Notes: generated from the sequence alone by a model not told the origin. Numbered from the stretch's first letter, positions 8,275 through 17,386 are shown. The stretch is 39,501 nucleotides of DNA from Rhodopseudomonas sp. AAP120 (GCF_001295845.1 NZ_LJIC01000141.1:1-39501), one strand, 5' to 3'. Made by a program: numbers and translations.

Positions 8275-9849
8275 CTACAGCCGCGACATCGCGATGAGAA
8301 CGCCAATGAATGTCACAGCGATGATCCACAGCGCCACCGTCCGGCCGCGGGTGCGGCGGCGTTCGGAGTGGCCGATCGCCGCGATGGTCTCGGGCGCCAG
8401 CACGAGGCCATCCTTGGTCATCACTTCGAGCTGGTTCAGCACGGTGACGGCGCGCGACACGATGGTCGGCAGGCTGGAGAGCGTGTGACCGAGTTCGCCG
8501 GCGCCGCTGATCGCGCCCTGGACCTGACCGAGCGGGCCGAGGTTGCGCTGAATCCATTCGCGCACCACCGGGTCGGCGACCTTCCAGATATCGAGCTTCG
8601 GATCGAACGACCGCGCCACGCCTTCGACCACCACCATGGTCTTTTGCAGAAGTATCAACTCCGGCCTGGTGCGCATGTCGAACAGGCCGGTGACCTCGAG
8701 CAGCAGCGTCAGCAGCTTGGCCATCGAGATTTCTTCGGCCACCCGATTGTGGATCGGCTCGCCGATGGCGCGGATCGCCTGCGCGAAATTCTCGACCGAA
8801 TGATGCGGCGGCACGTAGCCGGCCTCGAAATGCACCTCGGCGACGCGGCGATAGTTGCGGGTGATGAAGCCGAGCAGGATCTCGGCGAGGAAGCGCCGCT
8901 CCTTCGGCAGCAGCCGCCCCATGATGCCGAAGTCGACCGCGACCAGCCGCCCGTCGCTGCCGAGGAACAGATTGCCCGGATGCATGTCGGCGTGGAAGAA
9001 GCCGTCGCGCAGCGCGTGGCGCAGGAAGCTCTGGATCACCTTGCGGCCGAGCGCGACGGTGTCGACATTGGCTTCGGCGAGCCGCTTGTGATCGTTCAGC
9101 GGAATGCCGTCGATCCACTCCATCGTCAGCACGTTGTGGGTGGTGCGATCCCAGTCCACCGTCGGCACCCGGAAATCCGGATCGTCCTTGGTGTTCTCGG
9201 CCATTTCGGAGGCGGCCGCGGCTTCGAGCCGCAGGTCCATCTCCATCGCGACCGAACGCGACATCGTGTTGATGACTTCGACGAGGCGCAGCCGCCGCGC
9301 TTCGGACGAATATTGCTCGGCCTTGTCGGCAACGAAGAAGAAATCCGACAGATCGCGCTTGAAGCGCGCCGCCACGTTGGGGCGCAGCACCTTGACGGCG
9401 ACCTGCTTGTGCACGCCGTCGACCTCGACAAGGCCGCGATGCACCTGGGCGATCGAGGCGGCTGCGACCGGCGGCGACAGGCTGACGAACGCCTGCGCCA
9501 CAGGCCTTTCCAGTGATGCGGCGATCACCGCGTTGGCTTCGTCCTGCGAGAACGGCGGCAGCCGGTCCTGCAGCGCTTCGAGATCGCGCGCCATCGCGAC
9601 GCCGACCACGTCGGGCCGCGTCGCCAGAAACTGCCCGAGCTTCAAGTACGCCGGGCCGAGCCGCGTCAGCGCGCGCGACAGCCGCGGGCCGGACTTGGCG
9701 CCGGGCCGCTCGATCAGCCGCGCCAGCCGGATCGGCACCTGGCCCGCAGGCGGAATCAGCGCCGGATCGACCACGCCGAACACGCCCTCGCGCGCGAACA
9801 CGAAGGCGGCGCGCGCGAGCCGCGCCGCATGCGTCAGGGCTGCGATCAC
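8275..9849 (-). CDS. ubiB: UbiB, atypical kinase/ATPase for ubiquinone biosynthesis
   Basis: A 524-residue member of the UbiB/ABC1/ADCK family. The family-specific KxGQ motif is at 70-73 (KLGQ), the Ala-rich nucleotide loop at about 128-136 (VAAASIAQV), the catalytic-type loop HADMHPGN at 286-293, and the metal-binding VDFG at 305-308. One hydrophobic C-terminal membrane segment ends the protein ([17 protein letters not shown]). The protein supports early ubiquinone synthesis at the inner membrane and is thought to act as an ATPase rather than a protein kinase. Its start overlaps the ubiE stop by four bases (ATGA), which supports a ubiE-ubiB operon continuing into coaBC-dut. Confidence 0.96.
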   Translation of the reverse strand: MIAALTHAARLARAAFVFAREGVFGVVDPALIPPAGQVPIRLARLIERPGAKSGPRLSRALTRLGPAYLKLGQFLATRPDVVGVAMARDLEALQDRLPPFSQDEANAVIAASLERPVAQAFVSLSPPVAAASIAQVHRGLVEVDGVHKQVAVKVLRPNVAARFKRDLSDFFFVADKAEQYSSEARRLRLVEVINTMSRSVAMEMDLRLEAAAASEMAENTKDDPDFRVPTVDWDRTTHNVLTMEWIDGIPLNDHKRLAEANVDTVALGRKVIQSFLRHALRDGFFHADMHPGNLFLGSDGRLVAVDFGIMGRLLPKERRFLAEILLGFITRNYRRVAEVHFEAGYVPPHHSVENFAQAIRAIGEPIHNRVAEEISMAKLLTLLLEVTGLFDMRTRPELILLQKTMVVVEGVARSFDPKLDIWKVADPVVREWIQRNLGPLGQVQGAISGAGELGHTLSSLPTIVSRAVTVLNQLEVMTKDGLVLAPETIAAIGHSERRRTRGRTVALWIIAVTFIGVLIAMSRL

Positions 9850-10607
9850 AAACGCCAGCCCGAATGCAGCGCCACGATGCCGCCGCTCATGATCTGCCAG
9901 TTGACCCGCGCGAAGCCGGCGTCGCGGATCATCTCGGCGAAATCATACGGCCGCGGGAATTTGCGGATCGATTCGACCAGATATTGATAGCTGTCGGCGT
10001 CGCCGGTCACGGCGCGGCCGATCTGCGGGATCACCTTGAAGGAGAACAGGTCGTAGACCTTGGCGAGGCCCGGCACGTCGACGGTCGAGAATTCCAGGCA
10101 CAGAAAGCGGCTGCCCGGCTTCAGCACCCGATAGGCTTCCTTCAAGGCGAGATCGATCCGCGGCACGTTGCGGATGCCGAACGCGATCGTATAGGCGTCG
10201 AAGCTCTTGTCGGCGAACTGCAGCGCTTCGGCGTTGCCTTCGACGAAATCCACCTGCTGGTCGAGATGCCGCTCGGCGGCGCGCTGGCGGCCGACCTCGA
10301 GCATGTCGGTGTTGATGTCGCAGACCGTGGAGTGGAATCCGGCGCCCGAGGCCTTGGCGGCGCGGAACGAGATGTCGCCGGTGCCGCCGGCGACGTCGAG
10401 CAGCCGGAACGGCGAATCGTCACGCGGCGGGTTCAGCGTGGTGATCATCACGTCCTTCCACAGCCGATGCATGCCGCCCGACATCAGGTCGTTCATCAGG
10501 TCGTAGCGGCTGGCGACGCTGTGGAACACGTCGTTGACCAGCGTCTGCTTGTCGTCCAGCGGCACGTCGCGGTAGCCGAAATGCGTGGTCTCGTTCGGCT
10601 GATTCAT
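9846..10607 (-). CDS. ubiE: UbiE, ubiquinone/menaquinone C-methyltransferase
   Basis: A 253-residue SAM-dependent methyltransferase of the UbiE/COQ5 family. The SAM motif [12 protein letters not shown] is near residue 70, and the family signatures [17 protein letters not shown] and the later [15 protein letters not shown] are present. It methylates carbon 2 of the ubiquinone ring precursor (and demethylmenaquinone where present). It is the first gene of the leftward ubiE-ubiB-coaBC-dut run and is divergent from mutM, a common arrangement in alphaproteobacteria. The start at 10607 gives the normal family length. Confidence 0.97.
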   Translation of the reverse strand: MNQPNETTHFGYRDVPLDDKQTLVNDVFHSVASRYDLMNDLMSGGMHRLWKDVMITTLNPPRDDSPFRLLDVAGGTGDISFRAAKASGAGFHSTVCDINTDMLEVGRQRAAERHLDQQVDFVEGNAEALQFADKSFDAYTIAFGIRNVPRIDLALKEAYRVLKPGSRFLCLEFSTVDVPGLAKVYDLFSFKVIPQIGRAVTGDADSYQYLVESIRKFPRPYDFAEMIRDAGFARVNWQIMSGGIVALHSGWRL

Positions 10608-10765
10608 ATCGTCACTCCTGCGCGCGGAGGATTTTTCGGGCCGAACCGCCCGAAACGCGAAAACCCGCTCCGCGGCGCACCATATAGCGCGCCGGGGCGC
10701 GAGGCGCTATCACCTGAATGCCCTAGCCGCCAGGCGGATTGGCGGGCCTCCGACGGGCCTCACCC

Positions 10766-10887
10766 CGTCATTGCGAGCGCAGCGAAGCAATCCAGAGCCG
10801 CACACGACGCCCGTCGCTGGATTGCTTCGTCGCGGAGCCTGTGCTCGGACGGCGCAAAGCGCCGATCCGAGTGCTCCTCGCAATGAC
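10766..10887. repeat. Inverted-repeat element, family C (copy 1), between ubiE and mutM
   Basis: The left arm CGTCATTGCGAGCGCAGCGA, continued by AGCAATCCAG, is answered on the right by CTGGATTGCTTCGTCGCGGAG and CTCGCAATGACAG, so the unit can fold on itself. The same arms recur at 30726-30808. The spacer between the arms is longer here than in the second copy. It fills much of the 314-base divergent region 10608-10921, close to the mutM start. I see no confident promoter in that region, and its remaining bases hold nothing I can name. Confidence 0.85.
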
Positions 10888-10921
10888 AGGGAGAGGATGA
10901 CGAACCAAATAGAGCCTGTTC

Positions 10922-11803
10922 ATGCCCGAGCTTCCCGAAGTCGAAACCGTCCGCCTCGGCCTGCAGCCGGCCATGGAGGGATTCCGGATCGAGCGGGCGG
11001 TCGCCAACCGCGGCGATCTGCGGTTTCCGTTCCAGCAGGACTTCGTGTCGCGGCTGACCGGACAGACCATCACCGGGCTGGGCCGCCGCGCCAAATATCT
11101 GCTCGCGGACCTATCCTCCGGCGACGTGCTGCTGATGCATCTCGGCATGTCGGGCTCGTTCCGCGTCGTCACCGAGGGCGGCGCGGCGACGCCGGGCGAG
11201 TTTCACCATCCGCGCAGCGAGGATCGCACCCACGATCACGTCGTGTTCGAGATGTCGAGCGGCGCGCGGGTGATCTTCAACGACCCGCGCCGGTTCGGCT
11301 TCATGAAGATCTTTGCCCGCGCCGATATCGACGACGAGCCGCATCTCAGGGGCCTCGGCCCCGAGCCGCTCGGCAACGCGTTCGACGCGGCGATGCTGGC
11401 CAAGGCCTGCGCCGGCAAGCAGACCAGCCTGAAGGCCGCGCTGCTCGACCAGCGCGTCGTCGCAGGCCTCGGCAACATCTATGTGTGCGAGGCGCTGTGG
11501 CGCGCGCATCTGTCGCCCAAGAGGAAGGCCGCGACGCTGGCCGACCGCAAAACCGCGCCGACCGAGCGCGCGCTGCGCCTGACCGAGTCAATCCGCGCCG
11601 TGCTGACCGACGCCATCAAGGCCGGCGGCTCCTCGCTGCGCGACCACCGCCAGACCAGCGGCGAACTCGGTTACTTCCAGCACTCCTTCGCGGTGTACGA
11701 CCGCGAGGACGAGCGCTGCCGGACGGACGGCTGCACCGGCACGGTGAAGCGCTTCGTGCAGAACGGGCGATCGACGTTCTGGTGTGCGGTGTGTCAGAAG
11801 TAG
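10922..11803 (+). CDS. mutM: MutM, formamidopyrimidine-DNA glycosylase
   Basis: A 293-residue base-excision repair enzyme removing 8-oxoguanine and formamidopyrimidines. The mature N-terminus starts [10 protein letters not shown] with catalytic Pro2 and Glu3. A conserved Lys lies in GRRAKYLL (about 58). The NIY in [15 protein letters not shown] belongs to the helix-two-turn-helix region. The C-terminal zinc finger has four cysteines in CRTDGC...WCAVC. It ends at the zinc finger with the usual length. It is transcribed away from ubiE. Confidence 0.98.
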   Translation: MPELPEVETVRLGLQPAMEGFRIERAVANRGDLRFPFQQDFVSRLTGQTITGLGRRAKYLLADLSSGDVLLMHLGMSGSFRVVTEGGAATPGEFHHPRSEDRTHDHVVFEMSSGARVIFNDPRRFGFMKIFARADIDDEPHLRGLGPEPLGNAFDAAMLAKACAGKQTSLKAALLDQRVVAGLGNIYVCEALWRAHLSPKRKAATLADRKTAPTERALRLTESIRAVLTDAIKAGGSSLRDHRQTSGELGYFQHSFAVYDREDERCRTDGCTGTVKRFVQNGRSTFWCAVCQK

Positions 11804-11831
11804 GTGAGTGACTAGCGCCGTGCTCGGTGCT

Positions 11832-11997
11832 CCCTCACCCCGGCCCTCTCCCGCAAGCGGGAGAGGGGGCGCGCGGCGGTCGGGGTAAAGTTATTTCTCA
11901 ATTACTCCGGCCGAAACGTTCATCCAAATCCCTCGCCCCGCTTGCGGCCTGCTCCCTCTCCCGCTTGCGGGAGAGGGCTGGGGTGAGGGCGACGCGG
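11832..11997. repeat. Inverted-repeat element, family A (copy 1), between mutM and the glyoxalase gene
   Basis: This is a REP-like unit of two hairpins facing each other. Each hairpin has an 11-base stem CCCTCTCCCGC/GCGGGAGAGGG with a two-base loop (AA or TT). The outer ends CCCTCACCCC and GGGGTGAGGG also pair. The inner part is less conserved and AT-richer. It starts 29 bases after the mutM stop and may act as its terminator. The rest of the 311-base gap up to 12114 shows no gene. Confidence 0.92.
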
Positions 11998-12114
11998 GAA
12001 GTGAGGTCGCGTATTGGTACTTGCCACCTTGCGGAGAATAACCGCGTGCGCCGTGGTGCCGCCGCAAAGCGGCGATAGCGCGGGCGCAGGGGCACGTCTC
12101 ACAACGGACCAACC

Positions 12115-12501
12115 ATGCCGAGCCGCTTTTCACGAACCACGCCGGTGCTGCGGATCTTCGATATCGCCAAGGCGCGCGAATTCTATCTCGATTATCTCGG
12201 CTTCCGGCTCGACTGGGAGCATCGCTTCGAGCCGGACCTGCCGCTGTACATGCAGGTGTCGCGCGACGATGCGGTGCTGCATCTCAGCGAACACCATGGC
12301 GACTGCTCGCCGGGCGCCAAGCTGCTGCTCGACACCACCGGCCTGCGCGACTATCACGCCGAGCTCGCCGCCAAGGGCTACACCTATCTGCGCCCCGGCC
12401 TCGAAACGCCGCCCTGGGGCGGATTGACGATGACGGTGACCGACCCGTTCTCGAACCGCATCGTGTTCACCGAGCGTACCGACGAGACGATCGGCGTCTG
12501 A
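12115..12501 (+). CDS. Glyoxalase/bleomycin-resistance-fold protein
   Basis: A 128-residue vicinal-oxygen-chelate fold protein. The N-terminal half has VLRIFDIAKAREFYLDYLGF, the beta-alpha-beta pattern of this superfamily, and the end VTDPFSNRIVFTE is the matching C-terminal strand. Size and sequence resemble small bleomycin-resistance-type or uncharacterised glyoxalase-superfamily members, which often bind a hydrophobic drug or a metal-chelated substrate. The substrate cannot be told from the sequence. It stands alone, flanked on both sides by family A repeats. Confidence 0.82.
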   Translation: MPSRFSRTTPVLRIFDIAKAREFYLDYLGFRLDWEHRFEPDLPLYMQVSRDDAVLHLSEHHGDCSPGAKLLLDTTGLRDYHAELAAKGYTYLRPGLETPPWGGLTMTVTDPFSNRIVFTERTDETIGV

Positions 12502-12544
12502 GGATCTGGTCTTTTCGGACGCAATGAGCGCTGTGCTCGGGGCA

Positions 12545-12711
12545 CCCTCACCCCAACCCTCTCCCGCAAGCGGGAGAGGGGGCGCGCTGCGGTCGGGGAG
12601 AGTTGTTCGTCAATGACGACGGCAGAAAAGCTCATCCGCATCCCTCGCCCCGCTTGCGGCGAACTCCCTCTCCCGCTTGCGGGAGAGGGGTGGGGTGAGG
12701 GCGACGCGGGG
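12545..12711. repeat. Inverted-repeat element, family A (copy 2), in a tail-to-tail junction
   Basis: It has the same double-hairpin architecture as the copy after mutM, with CCCTCTCCCGC stems and outer CCCTCACCCC/GGGGTGAGGG arms. It lies between the ends of the glyoxalase-fold gene (+) and the pseudo-protease gene (-), filling nearly the whole gap, so it could end transcription from both sides. Confidence 0.92.
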
Positions 12712-12727
12712 ACTAAGTCCGCTTTGA

Positions 12728-14098
12728 TTACTTCCGCACGCAGATCAAACGCACCACGCTCGCCTTGGCGTCGGTGCCGGCGTCGGTCGCCGGCTTGACG
12801 TCGGCGCTCGCCAAGAATTTGCGCACCGTGTCGGCGTCGACCAGCGTCGCCTGGGTGGCGATGGCGGCGTTGGCGGGCCCGGCGACTTGCGGCGGACGCA
12901 GCAAAGTGAGCCCGGCGAACTTGCCGTCGGCGTCGCGCGCCGGGGCGCCGGAGAAGCCGAGGCCCGGCGGCGGCGACAGCGCGAGGCCGCCGTTACTCCC
13001 GACCGCCGTGACGCCGGCGCGCGCGACTGTCACGGCGGCGCCGCCGCCCTGGCTTTGCGGATCGGCAATGCCGACAAGATCGACCGTGGCGGGCGGCTTC
13101 GCAGCGCCGAGCGCCAGCGGCTTCAACCCGCGCGCGCCGTAAATCCGCAGCAGCGCCAAATCGTGCTCCTTGTCGGTCGCGGCCAGGTCGGCGTTGCCAT
13201 GACCCGCCACCACGATCGACAGGCAGCCATCGACCGCCTCGCGGTCGGCCAGGATCGCGCCGTCGTCGCTGACGATGGCGCCGGTCGAATACTCGACCTT
13301 CTTGCGCGGCGGCGGACCGGCCAGCGCACCGGTCGAGAACGGGTTGAACGCGCTCGACATCACGATCACCACCGGCTCCATCGTGCCTTCGGTGGCCTGA
13401 TCGTACAGGATGGTGAGGATGCGGACCTCGGCGTCCTTGAAGGCGCCGCGGATGTATAACTTCTTCAGCCCCTGGGTGCCGGACAGCACGAAGAAATCCG
13501 GTTTCACCGCGCTGTAGCTGACTTGGCGGCCCGGCTCCTTCTTCTCCTGATCGGCGAGCTTGGCGGTGGTGACGCCGGCTTCCTTGCGCCGCGCCAGCGT
13601 GATCTGGATGGTGCCGGTCGCCGACGTCCATTTTGTCCCATTGGCGTCGGACGATTGCTGCGGCACCAGCTTCCCCGGAATGCCGAGCCGCGCGCCGGTG
13701 ACCGGATCGGTCACCAGCTTCCAGCCGACATTGCCCTGCAGTTTTCGCGACGCCTCGGCGAGTTGAGCGCGCTCCTGCGGATTGAGCACGCCGGTGGGCT
13801 TGGCGCCGTGATCCTTCTGAAACGCCTTGATGGCCGCCACCATGCGGTCCGAGGGCTGGCCGTCGATCACGCCGTTATAGGCGCCGGTCCAGGCCAGATC
13901 CGACTGGATCGCCTGGCGCTCGGCCTGCGACATCGCGGTCGCGGTTTCGCCCGGGGTCTGCAAGGCCGGGCGCACCGGTGTGGTTGCGACGGGCTTCGGC
14001 TTGACGCCCGGCACGGCGCCGGACGGCGGCGGCGCGGTTTGCGCGGCGGCGCCGGTCAGGCCCGCGATCACCAGGGTTGCAGCCAGCATCGATCTCAT
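12728..14098 (-). CDS. Exported peptidoglycan-binding protein with a trypsin-like domain lacking the catalytic His
   Basis: A 456-residue exported protein. The signal peptide is MRSMLAATLVIAGLTGAAAQ, and the frame upstream of 14098 has no family similarity, so this start is preferred. A peptidoglycan_binding_1-like domain lies at about 57-118 (IQSDLAWTGAYNGVIDGQPS, then IKAFQKDHGAKPTGVL). A central region of unknown type and a trypsin/DegP-like domain from about 268 follow. The domain keeps the Asp of the triad (D313 in EHDLALL) and the Ser (S383 in GFSGAP). The segment normally reading ILTN-x-HVVDGC is ILADREAVDGC, so the catalytic His is Glu287. Proteolysis is therefore doubtful; a binding or scaffolding role in the periplasm is plausible. 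No operon partner. Confidence 0.82.
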   Translation of the reverse strand: MRSMLAATLVIAGLTGAAAQTAPPPSGAVPGVKPKPVATTPVRPALQTPGETATAMSQAERQAIQSDLAWTGAYNGVIDGQPSDRMVAAIKAFQKDHGAKPTGVLNPQERAQLAEASRKLQGNVGWKLVTDPVTGARLGIPGKLVPQQSSDANGTKWTSATGTIQITLARRKEAGVTTAKLADQEKKEPGRQVSYSAVKPDFFVLSGTQGLKKLYIRGAFKDAEVRILTILYDQATEGTMEPVVIVMSSAFNPFSTGALAGPPPRKKVEYSTGAIVSDDGAILADREAVDGCLSIVVAGHGNADLAATDKEHDLALLRIYGARGLKPLALGAAKPPATVDLVGIADPQSQGGGAAVTVARAGVTAVGSNGGLALSPPPGLGFSGAPARDADGKFAGLTLLRPPQVAGPANAAIATQATLVDADTVRKFLASADVKPATDAGTDAKASVVRLICVRK

Positions 14099-14210
14099 GA
14101 CAATTCCCGCCCGCGTCGCGCCGTGGTTGAGCTCGGCGCAGATAATCATAGATGCTTGGTCGGAAACAACGGTGACCGGGTTCGACGCGGTTGCTGGCCT
14201 CGCAACGCGT

Positions 14211-14320
14211 ACACCCTCATCCTGAGGAGCGGCCACTCGGCCGCGTCTCGAAGGCTGGCGACACGGGTCTGTGGCCCATCCTTCGAGACGCCGCTTCGGG
14301 GCTCCTCAGGATGAGGGTGG
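14211..14320. repeat. Inverted-repeat element, family B (copy 1), upstream of moeB
   Basis: The arms are ACCCTCATCCTGAGGAGC on the left and GCTCCTCAGGATGAGGGT on the right, with a second pair of inner segments (CGTCTCGAAGG and CCTTCGAGACG). Related units occur at 22193-22296 and 37289-37438. It lies in the divergent region 14099-14359 between the pseudo-protease gene (-) and moeB (+), ending 39 bases before the moeB start. Confidence 0.88.
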
Positions 14321-14359
14321 TGGCGCGGGAAAGCCGAAAATGAAGGACACATCCCCATC

Positions 14360-15160
14360 ATGCTGAGTGCCGAGGAGCTGGAGCGCTACGCCCGACACAT
14401 CGTGCTGCGCGAGGTCGGCGGGCCCGGGCAGGCGGCGCTGCGCAAGGCGCGGGTGCTGGTGGTCGGCGCCGGCGGGCTCGGCGCGCCGGTGCTGATGTAT
14501 CTGGCGGCGGCCGGGGTCGGCACGCTCGATGTGGTCGACGACGACGTCGTGTCGCTGTCGAATCTGCAGCGGCAGATCATCCACGCGACGCCGGATGTCG
14601 GCGCGCGGAAAGTCGACAGCGCGGCGGCGCGGATCGCGGCGCTCAATCCGCATGTGCGTGTGGTGCCGCACGCAATGCGGATCAGCGCGGCGAATGCGCT
14701 CGAGCTGATCGGCGCCTGCGACCTGGTGCTCGACGGCTCCGACAATTTTTCGACGCGCTATCTGGTGGCGGACGCCTGCTTCCTGGCCAAGAGGCCGCTG
14801 ATCACCGCGGCGCTCGGTCCGTTCGACGGCTCGCTGACCACGATCCGGGCGCACGAGACCAACGCCGCCGGGGAGCCGAACCCGACCTATCGCTGCCTGT
14901 TTCCCGAAGCGCCGCCGCCCGGCACAGTGCCGGCCTGCGAAGAAGCCGGCGTGATGGGCGCGCTCGCCGGCACGCTCGGCTCAATGATGGCGCTGGAAGC
15001 GATCCGCGAAATCGTCGGCTTCGGCGAAGGCCTGGTCGGCCGGCTGCTGATGATCGACGCGCGGGCGATGCGATTCGAAACGCTGCGCTATGGGCGGGAC
15101 CCGGGCAATCCGCTGAATGGCGATGCGCCGACGATCCGCGACCTAAGCGGGCATCGATAA
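14360..15160 (+). CDS. moeB: MoeB/ThiF/HesA-family adenylyltransferase (E1-like)
   Basis: A 266-residue E1-like enzyme that adenylates the C-terminus of a small sulfur-carrier protein (MoaD for molybdopterin, or ThiS for thiamine). The nucleotide loop GAGGLG is at 36-41, SNLQRQ at 67-72 and GSDNFSTRY at 127-134. The conserved Cys is C193 in ACEEAGV. Unlike E. coli MoeB it lacks the structural zinc site: the position before YRCL is Thr176 rather than Cys, and the C-terminal CxxC is absent. MoeB is the likeliest name, but the partner carrier protein is not in the window. Confidence 0.8.
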   Translation: MLSAEELERYARHIVLREVGGPGQAALRKARVLVVGAGGLGAPVLMYLAAAGVGTLDVVDDDVVSLSNLQRQIIHATPDVGARKVDSAAARIAALNPHVRVVPHAMRISAANALELIGACDLVLDGSDNFSTRYLVADACFLAKRPLITAALGPFDGSLTTIRAHETNAAGEPNPTYRCLFPEAPPPGTVPACEEAGVMGALAGTLGSMMALEAIREIVGFGEGLVGRLLMIDARAMRFETLRYGRDPGNPLNGDAPTIRDLSGHR

Positions 15161-15180
15161 CGGACTCACTGCCTGGGGCC

Positions 15181-15340
15181 CCCTCACCCCAGCCCTCTCC
15201 CGCAAGCGGGAGAGGGAGTCCGGCTGCGGTTCGGGGAGAGCTTCGTTCTACCTTGAGAAGTTCATCATCACCCTCTCCCCGCATGCGGCGAGCTCCCTCT
15301 CCCGCTTGCGGGAGAGGGGTGGGGTGAGGGCGACGCGGGG
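15181..15340. repeat. Inverted-repeat element, family A (copy 3), in a tail-to-tail junction
   Basis: A double-hairpin REP-like unit preceded by TGCCTGGGG, a short flank shared with several other copies. It lies between the ends of moeB (+) and the aldo/keto reductase gene (-) and occupies most of the 215-base gap. Confidence 0.92.
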
Positions 15341-15375
15341 CACGGCGCCGATTAACAAACACCCACCGCGGCGTG

Positions 15376-16365
15376 CTACTTCTCACTATCCAGAAACGCC
15401 ATCTGGGCTTCGGCGTAGCGGCTGCCGGCGGCGGCGTTGCGCGGGATGGCGGTGGTGAGCGCGGCGAGATGCTGCGGCGTCAGGTCGACGTCGAGCGCGG
15501 CGAGCGCTTCCTGCAGCCGCGGCACGGTGCGGGCGCCGATCACCGGCACGATGTCGTCGCCCTGCGCCAGCACCCAGGCGATCGCGAGCTGCGCCACCGA
15601 GATGCCGAGCCCGTCCGCGATGGTGCGCAGCTTCTCCACCAGCGCCAGATTGGCATCGAGATTGGCGCCCTGGAACCGCGGGCTGTGGCTGCGATAGTCA
15701 TTGGCGGCCGGCGGTTTAGACAAATGGCCGCCGATCAGCCCGCGCGACAGCACGCCGTAAGCGGTGATGCCGATGCCGAGTTCACGGCAGGTCGGCAGGA
15801 TGTCGTCCTCGATGCCGCGGGTGATCAGCGCATATTCGATCTGCAGATCGACGATCGGATGCACCTTGGCGGCGCGGCGGATGGTGTCGCTGCCGACTTC
15901 CGACAGCCCGATGTGTCGGACATAGCCGGCCTGCACCAGTTCGGCGATCGCCCCGATGGTGTCTTCGATCGGCACATTGGGGTCGAGCCGCGACGGCCGA
16001 TAGATGTCGATGTGATCGACGCCGAGCCGTTGCAGCGTGTAGCTGACGAAGCTCTTCACCGCGGCGGGACGGCAATCGAACCCGATGAAACGACCGTGCG
16101 GGTCGCGTAGCGCGCCAAATTTGACGCTGAGCTGCACGGCGTCGCGATTGCGGCCCTTCAGCGCCTCGCCGATCAGCATCTCGTTGTGGCCCATGCCGTA
16201 GAAATCGCCGGTGTCGATCAGCGTGACGCCGGCATCGAGCGCGGCGTGGATGGTGCGGATGCTTTCGCTGCGGTCGGTCGGGCCGTAGAGGTCCGACATG
16301 CCCATGCAGCCGAGGCCGATGGCCGAGACGGTGGGACCGGTGGAGCCGAGTGTGCGCGTGTCCAT
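15376..16365 (-). CDS. Aldo/keto reductase
   Basis: A 329-residue NADPH-dependent reductase of the AKR superfamily. The N-terminal VSAIGLGCMGMSDLYG is typical. The catalytic residues Asp and Tyr are in LIDTGDFYGMG and Lys is in QLSVKFG. At the usual catalytic-His position (Y-x-QHR in close relatives) it reads YRPSRLDPNVPIEDT, so the His is absent, as it appears to be in one subgroup of the family. The NADP-binding end is IPVIGART-like (VPVIGARTVPRL). The ATG at 16365 has a GAGGA ribosome site and the right length. It is divergent from a LysR-family gene 99 bases away, which probably regulates it. The substrate is unknown. Confidence 0.9.
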   Translation of the reverse strand: MDTRTLGSTGPTVSAIGLGCMGMSDLYGPTDRSESIRTIHAALDAGVTLIDTGDFYGMGHNEMLIGEALKGRNRDAVQLSVKFGALRDPHGRFIGFDCRPAAVKSFVSYTLQRLGVDHIDIYRPSRLDPNVPIEDTIGAIAELVQAGYVRHIGLSEVGSDTIRRAAKVHPIVDLQIEYALITRGIEDDILPTCRELGIGITAYGVLSRGLIGGHLSKPPAANDYRSHSPRFQGANLDANLALVEKLRTIADGLGISVAQLAIAWVLAQGDDIVPVIGARTVPRLQEALAALDVDLTPQHLAALTTAIPRNAAAGSRYAEAQMAFLDSEK

Positions 16366-16464
16366 GGTGTGTCCTCGAAGTTTGAATGACACGGGCGATA
16401 TGGCGCAGCGCCGATAAAGCGATAAGCTGGACAATCCTGAATGGCTTGTTCACATTAGCGCACA

Positions 16465-17370
16465 ATGTCCGATCCAGATCTGCGCGACCTCGCCGCTTTC
16501 GCCGCCGTGGCGCGAACCCGCAATTTCCGCCGCGCCGCTGTCGAACAGCAGGTCTCGGCCTCGGCGCTCAGTCAGCGGCTGCGCGACCTCGAGGAGCGAC
16601 TCGGCGTCCGGCTGCTGCACCGGACCACCCGCAGCGTGGCGTTGACCGAAGCCGGCGAGATGCTGCTGGGCCGGATCGGACCGGCGCTGCGCGACGTCGG
16701 TGCCGCGCTCGACCAGATCCGCGGACTGCGCGCGGTGCCGTCCGGGCGGCTGCGGATCAACGCGCCGGCGCCGGCGGTCGAACTGGTGCTGGCGCCGATG
16801 GTGGCGCCGTTCCTCGCCGCCTACCCGCTGATCGACCTCGAAGTGGTGGCGCAGACGCGGCTGATCGACATCGTCGCCGAAGGCTTTGACGCCGGCATTC
16901 GCTATGGCGAACATCTGGCGCAGGACATGGTGGCGGTGCCGCTCGGGCCGCCGCAGCACTACGCAGCCGTGGCGACGCCGGACTATTGGGCGCGGCACGG
17001 CACGCCGCTGCAGCCGCACGACCTGCTCGCGCATCGCTGCATCGCGACGCGCTACGAAAGCGGCGTGATCCCGGACTGGGAATTCGAGAAGGCCGGGCGG
17101 TCCGTGCGGATCGCGCCGCGCGGTCCGCTCCGGGTCAACTTGATCGCGCTCGCGCTGCGGGCCGCGCGGGACGGGCTCGGCGTGCTGCTGATCTTCAGAG
17201 ACTATGTCGAGGACGATCTCGCGGCCGGCCGATTAGTCGGCGTGCTGACCGAATGGTGCGAGCCGTTTCCCGGCCCGTTTCTGTACTACCCGAGCCGCCG
17301 CCAGCCACCCCCGGCCCTGCGCGCCTTCCTCGATTTCGCGGCGGCGTGGCGGAGGCGGGAGAGTCGCTGA
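16465..17370 (+). CDS. LysR-family transcriptional regulator
   Basis: A 301-residue regulator with an N-terminal winged helix-turn-helix (about 1-62: DLAAFAAVARTRNFRRAAVE then LSQRLRDLEERLGVRLLHRT). A ligand-binding domain of periplasmic-binding-protein type follows, beginning at about 90 (SGRLRINAPAPA). LysR proteins usually control the gene read away from them, here the aldo/keto reductase, through a site in the 99-base space between the two starts (16366-16464). I did not find an unambiguous T-N11-A palindrome there. The inducer is unknown. Confidence 0.93.
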   Translation: MSDPDLRDLAAFAAVARTRNFRRAAVEQQVSASALSQRLRDLEERLGVRLLHRTTRSVALTEAGEMLLGRIGPALRDVGAALDQIRGLRAVPSGRLRINAPAPAVELVLAPMVAPFLAAYPLIDLEVVAQTRLIDIVAEGFDAGIRYGEHLAQDMVAVPLGPPQHYAAVATPDYWARHGTPLQPHDLLAHRCIATRYESGVIPDWEFEKAGRSVRIAPRGPLRVNLIALALRAARDGLGVLLIFRDYVEDDLAAGRLVGVLTEWCEPFPGPFLYYPSRRQPPPALRAFLDFAAAWRRRESR

Positions 17371-17386
17371 GTCAGTGCCTGGGGCG

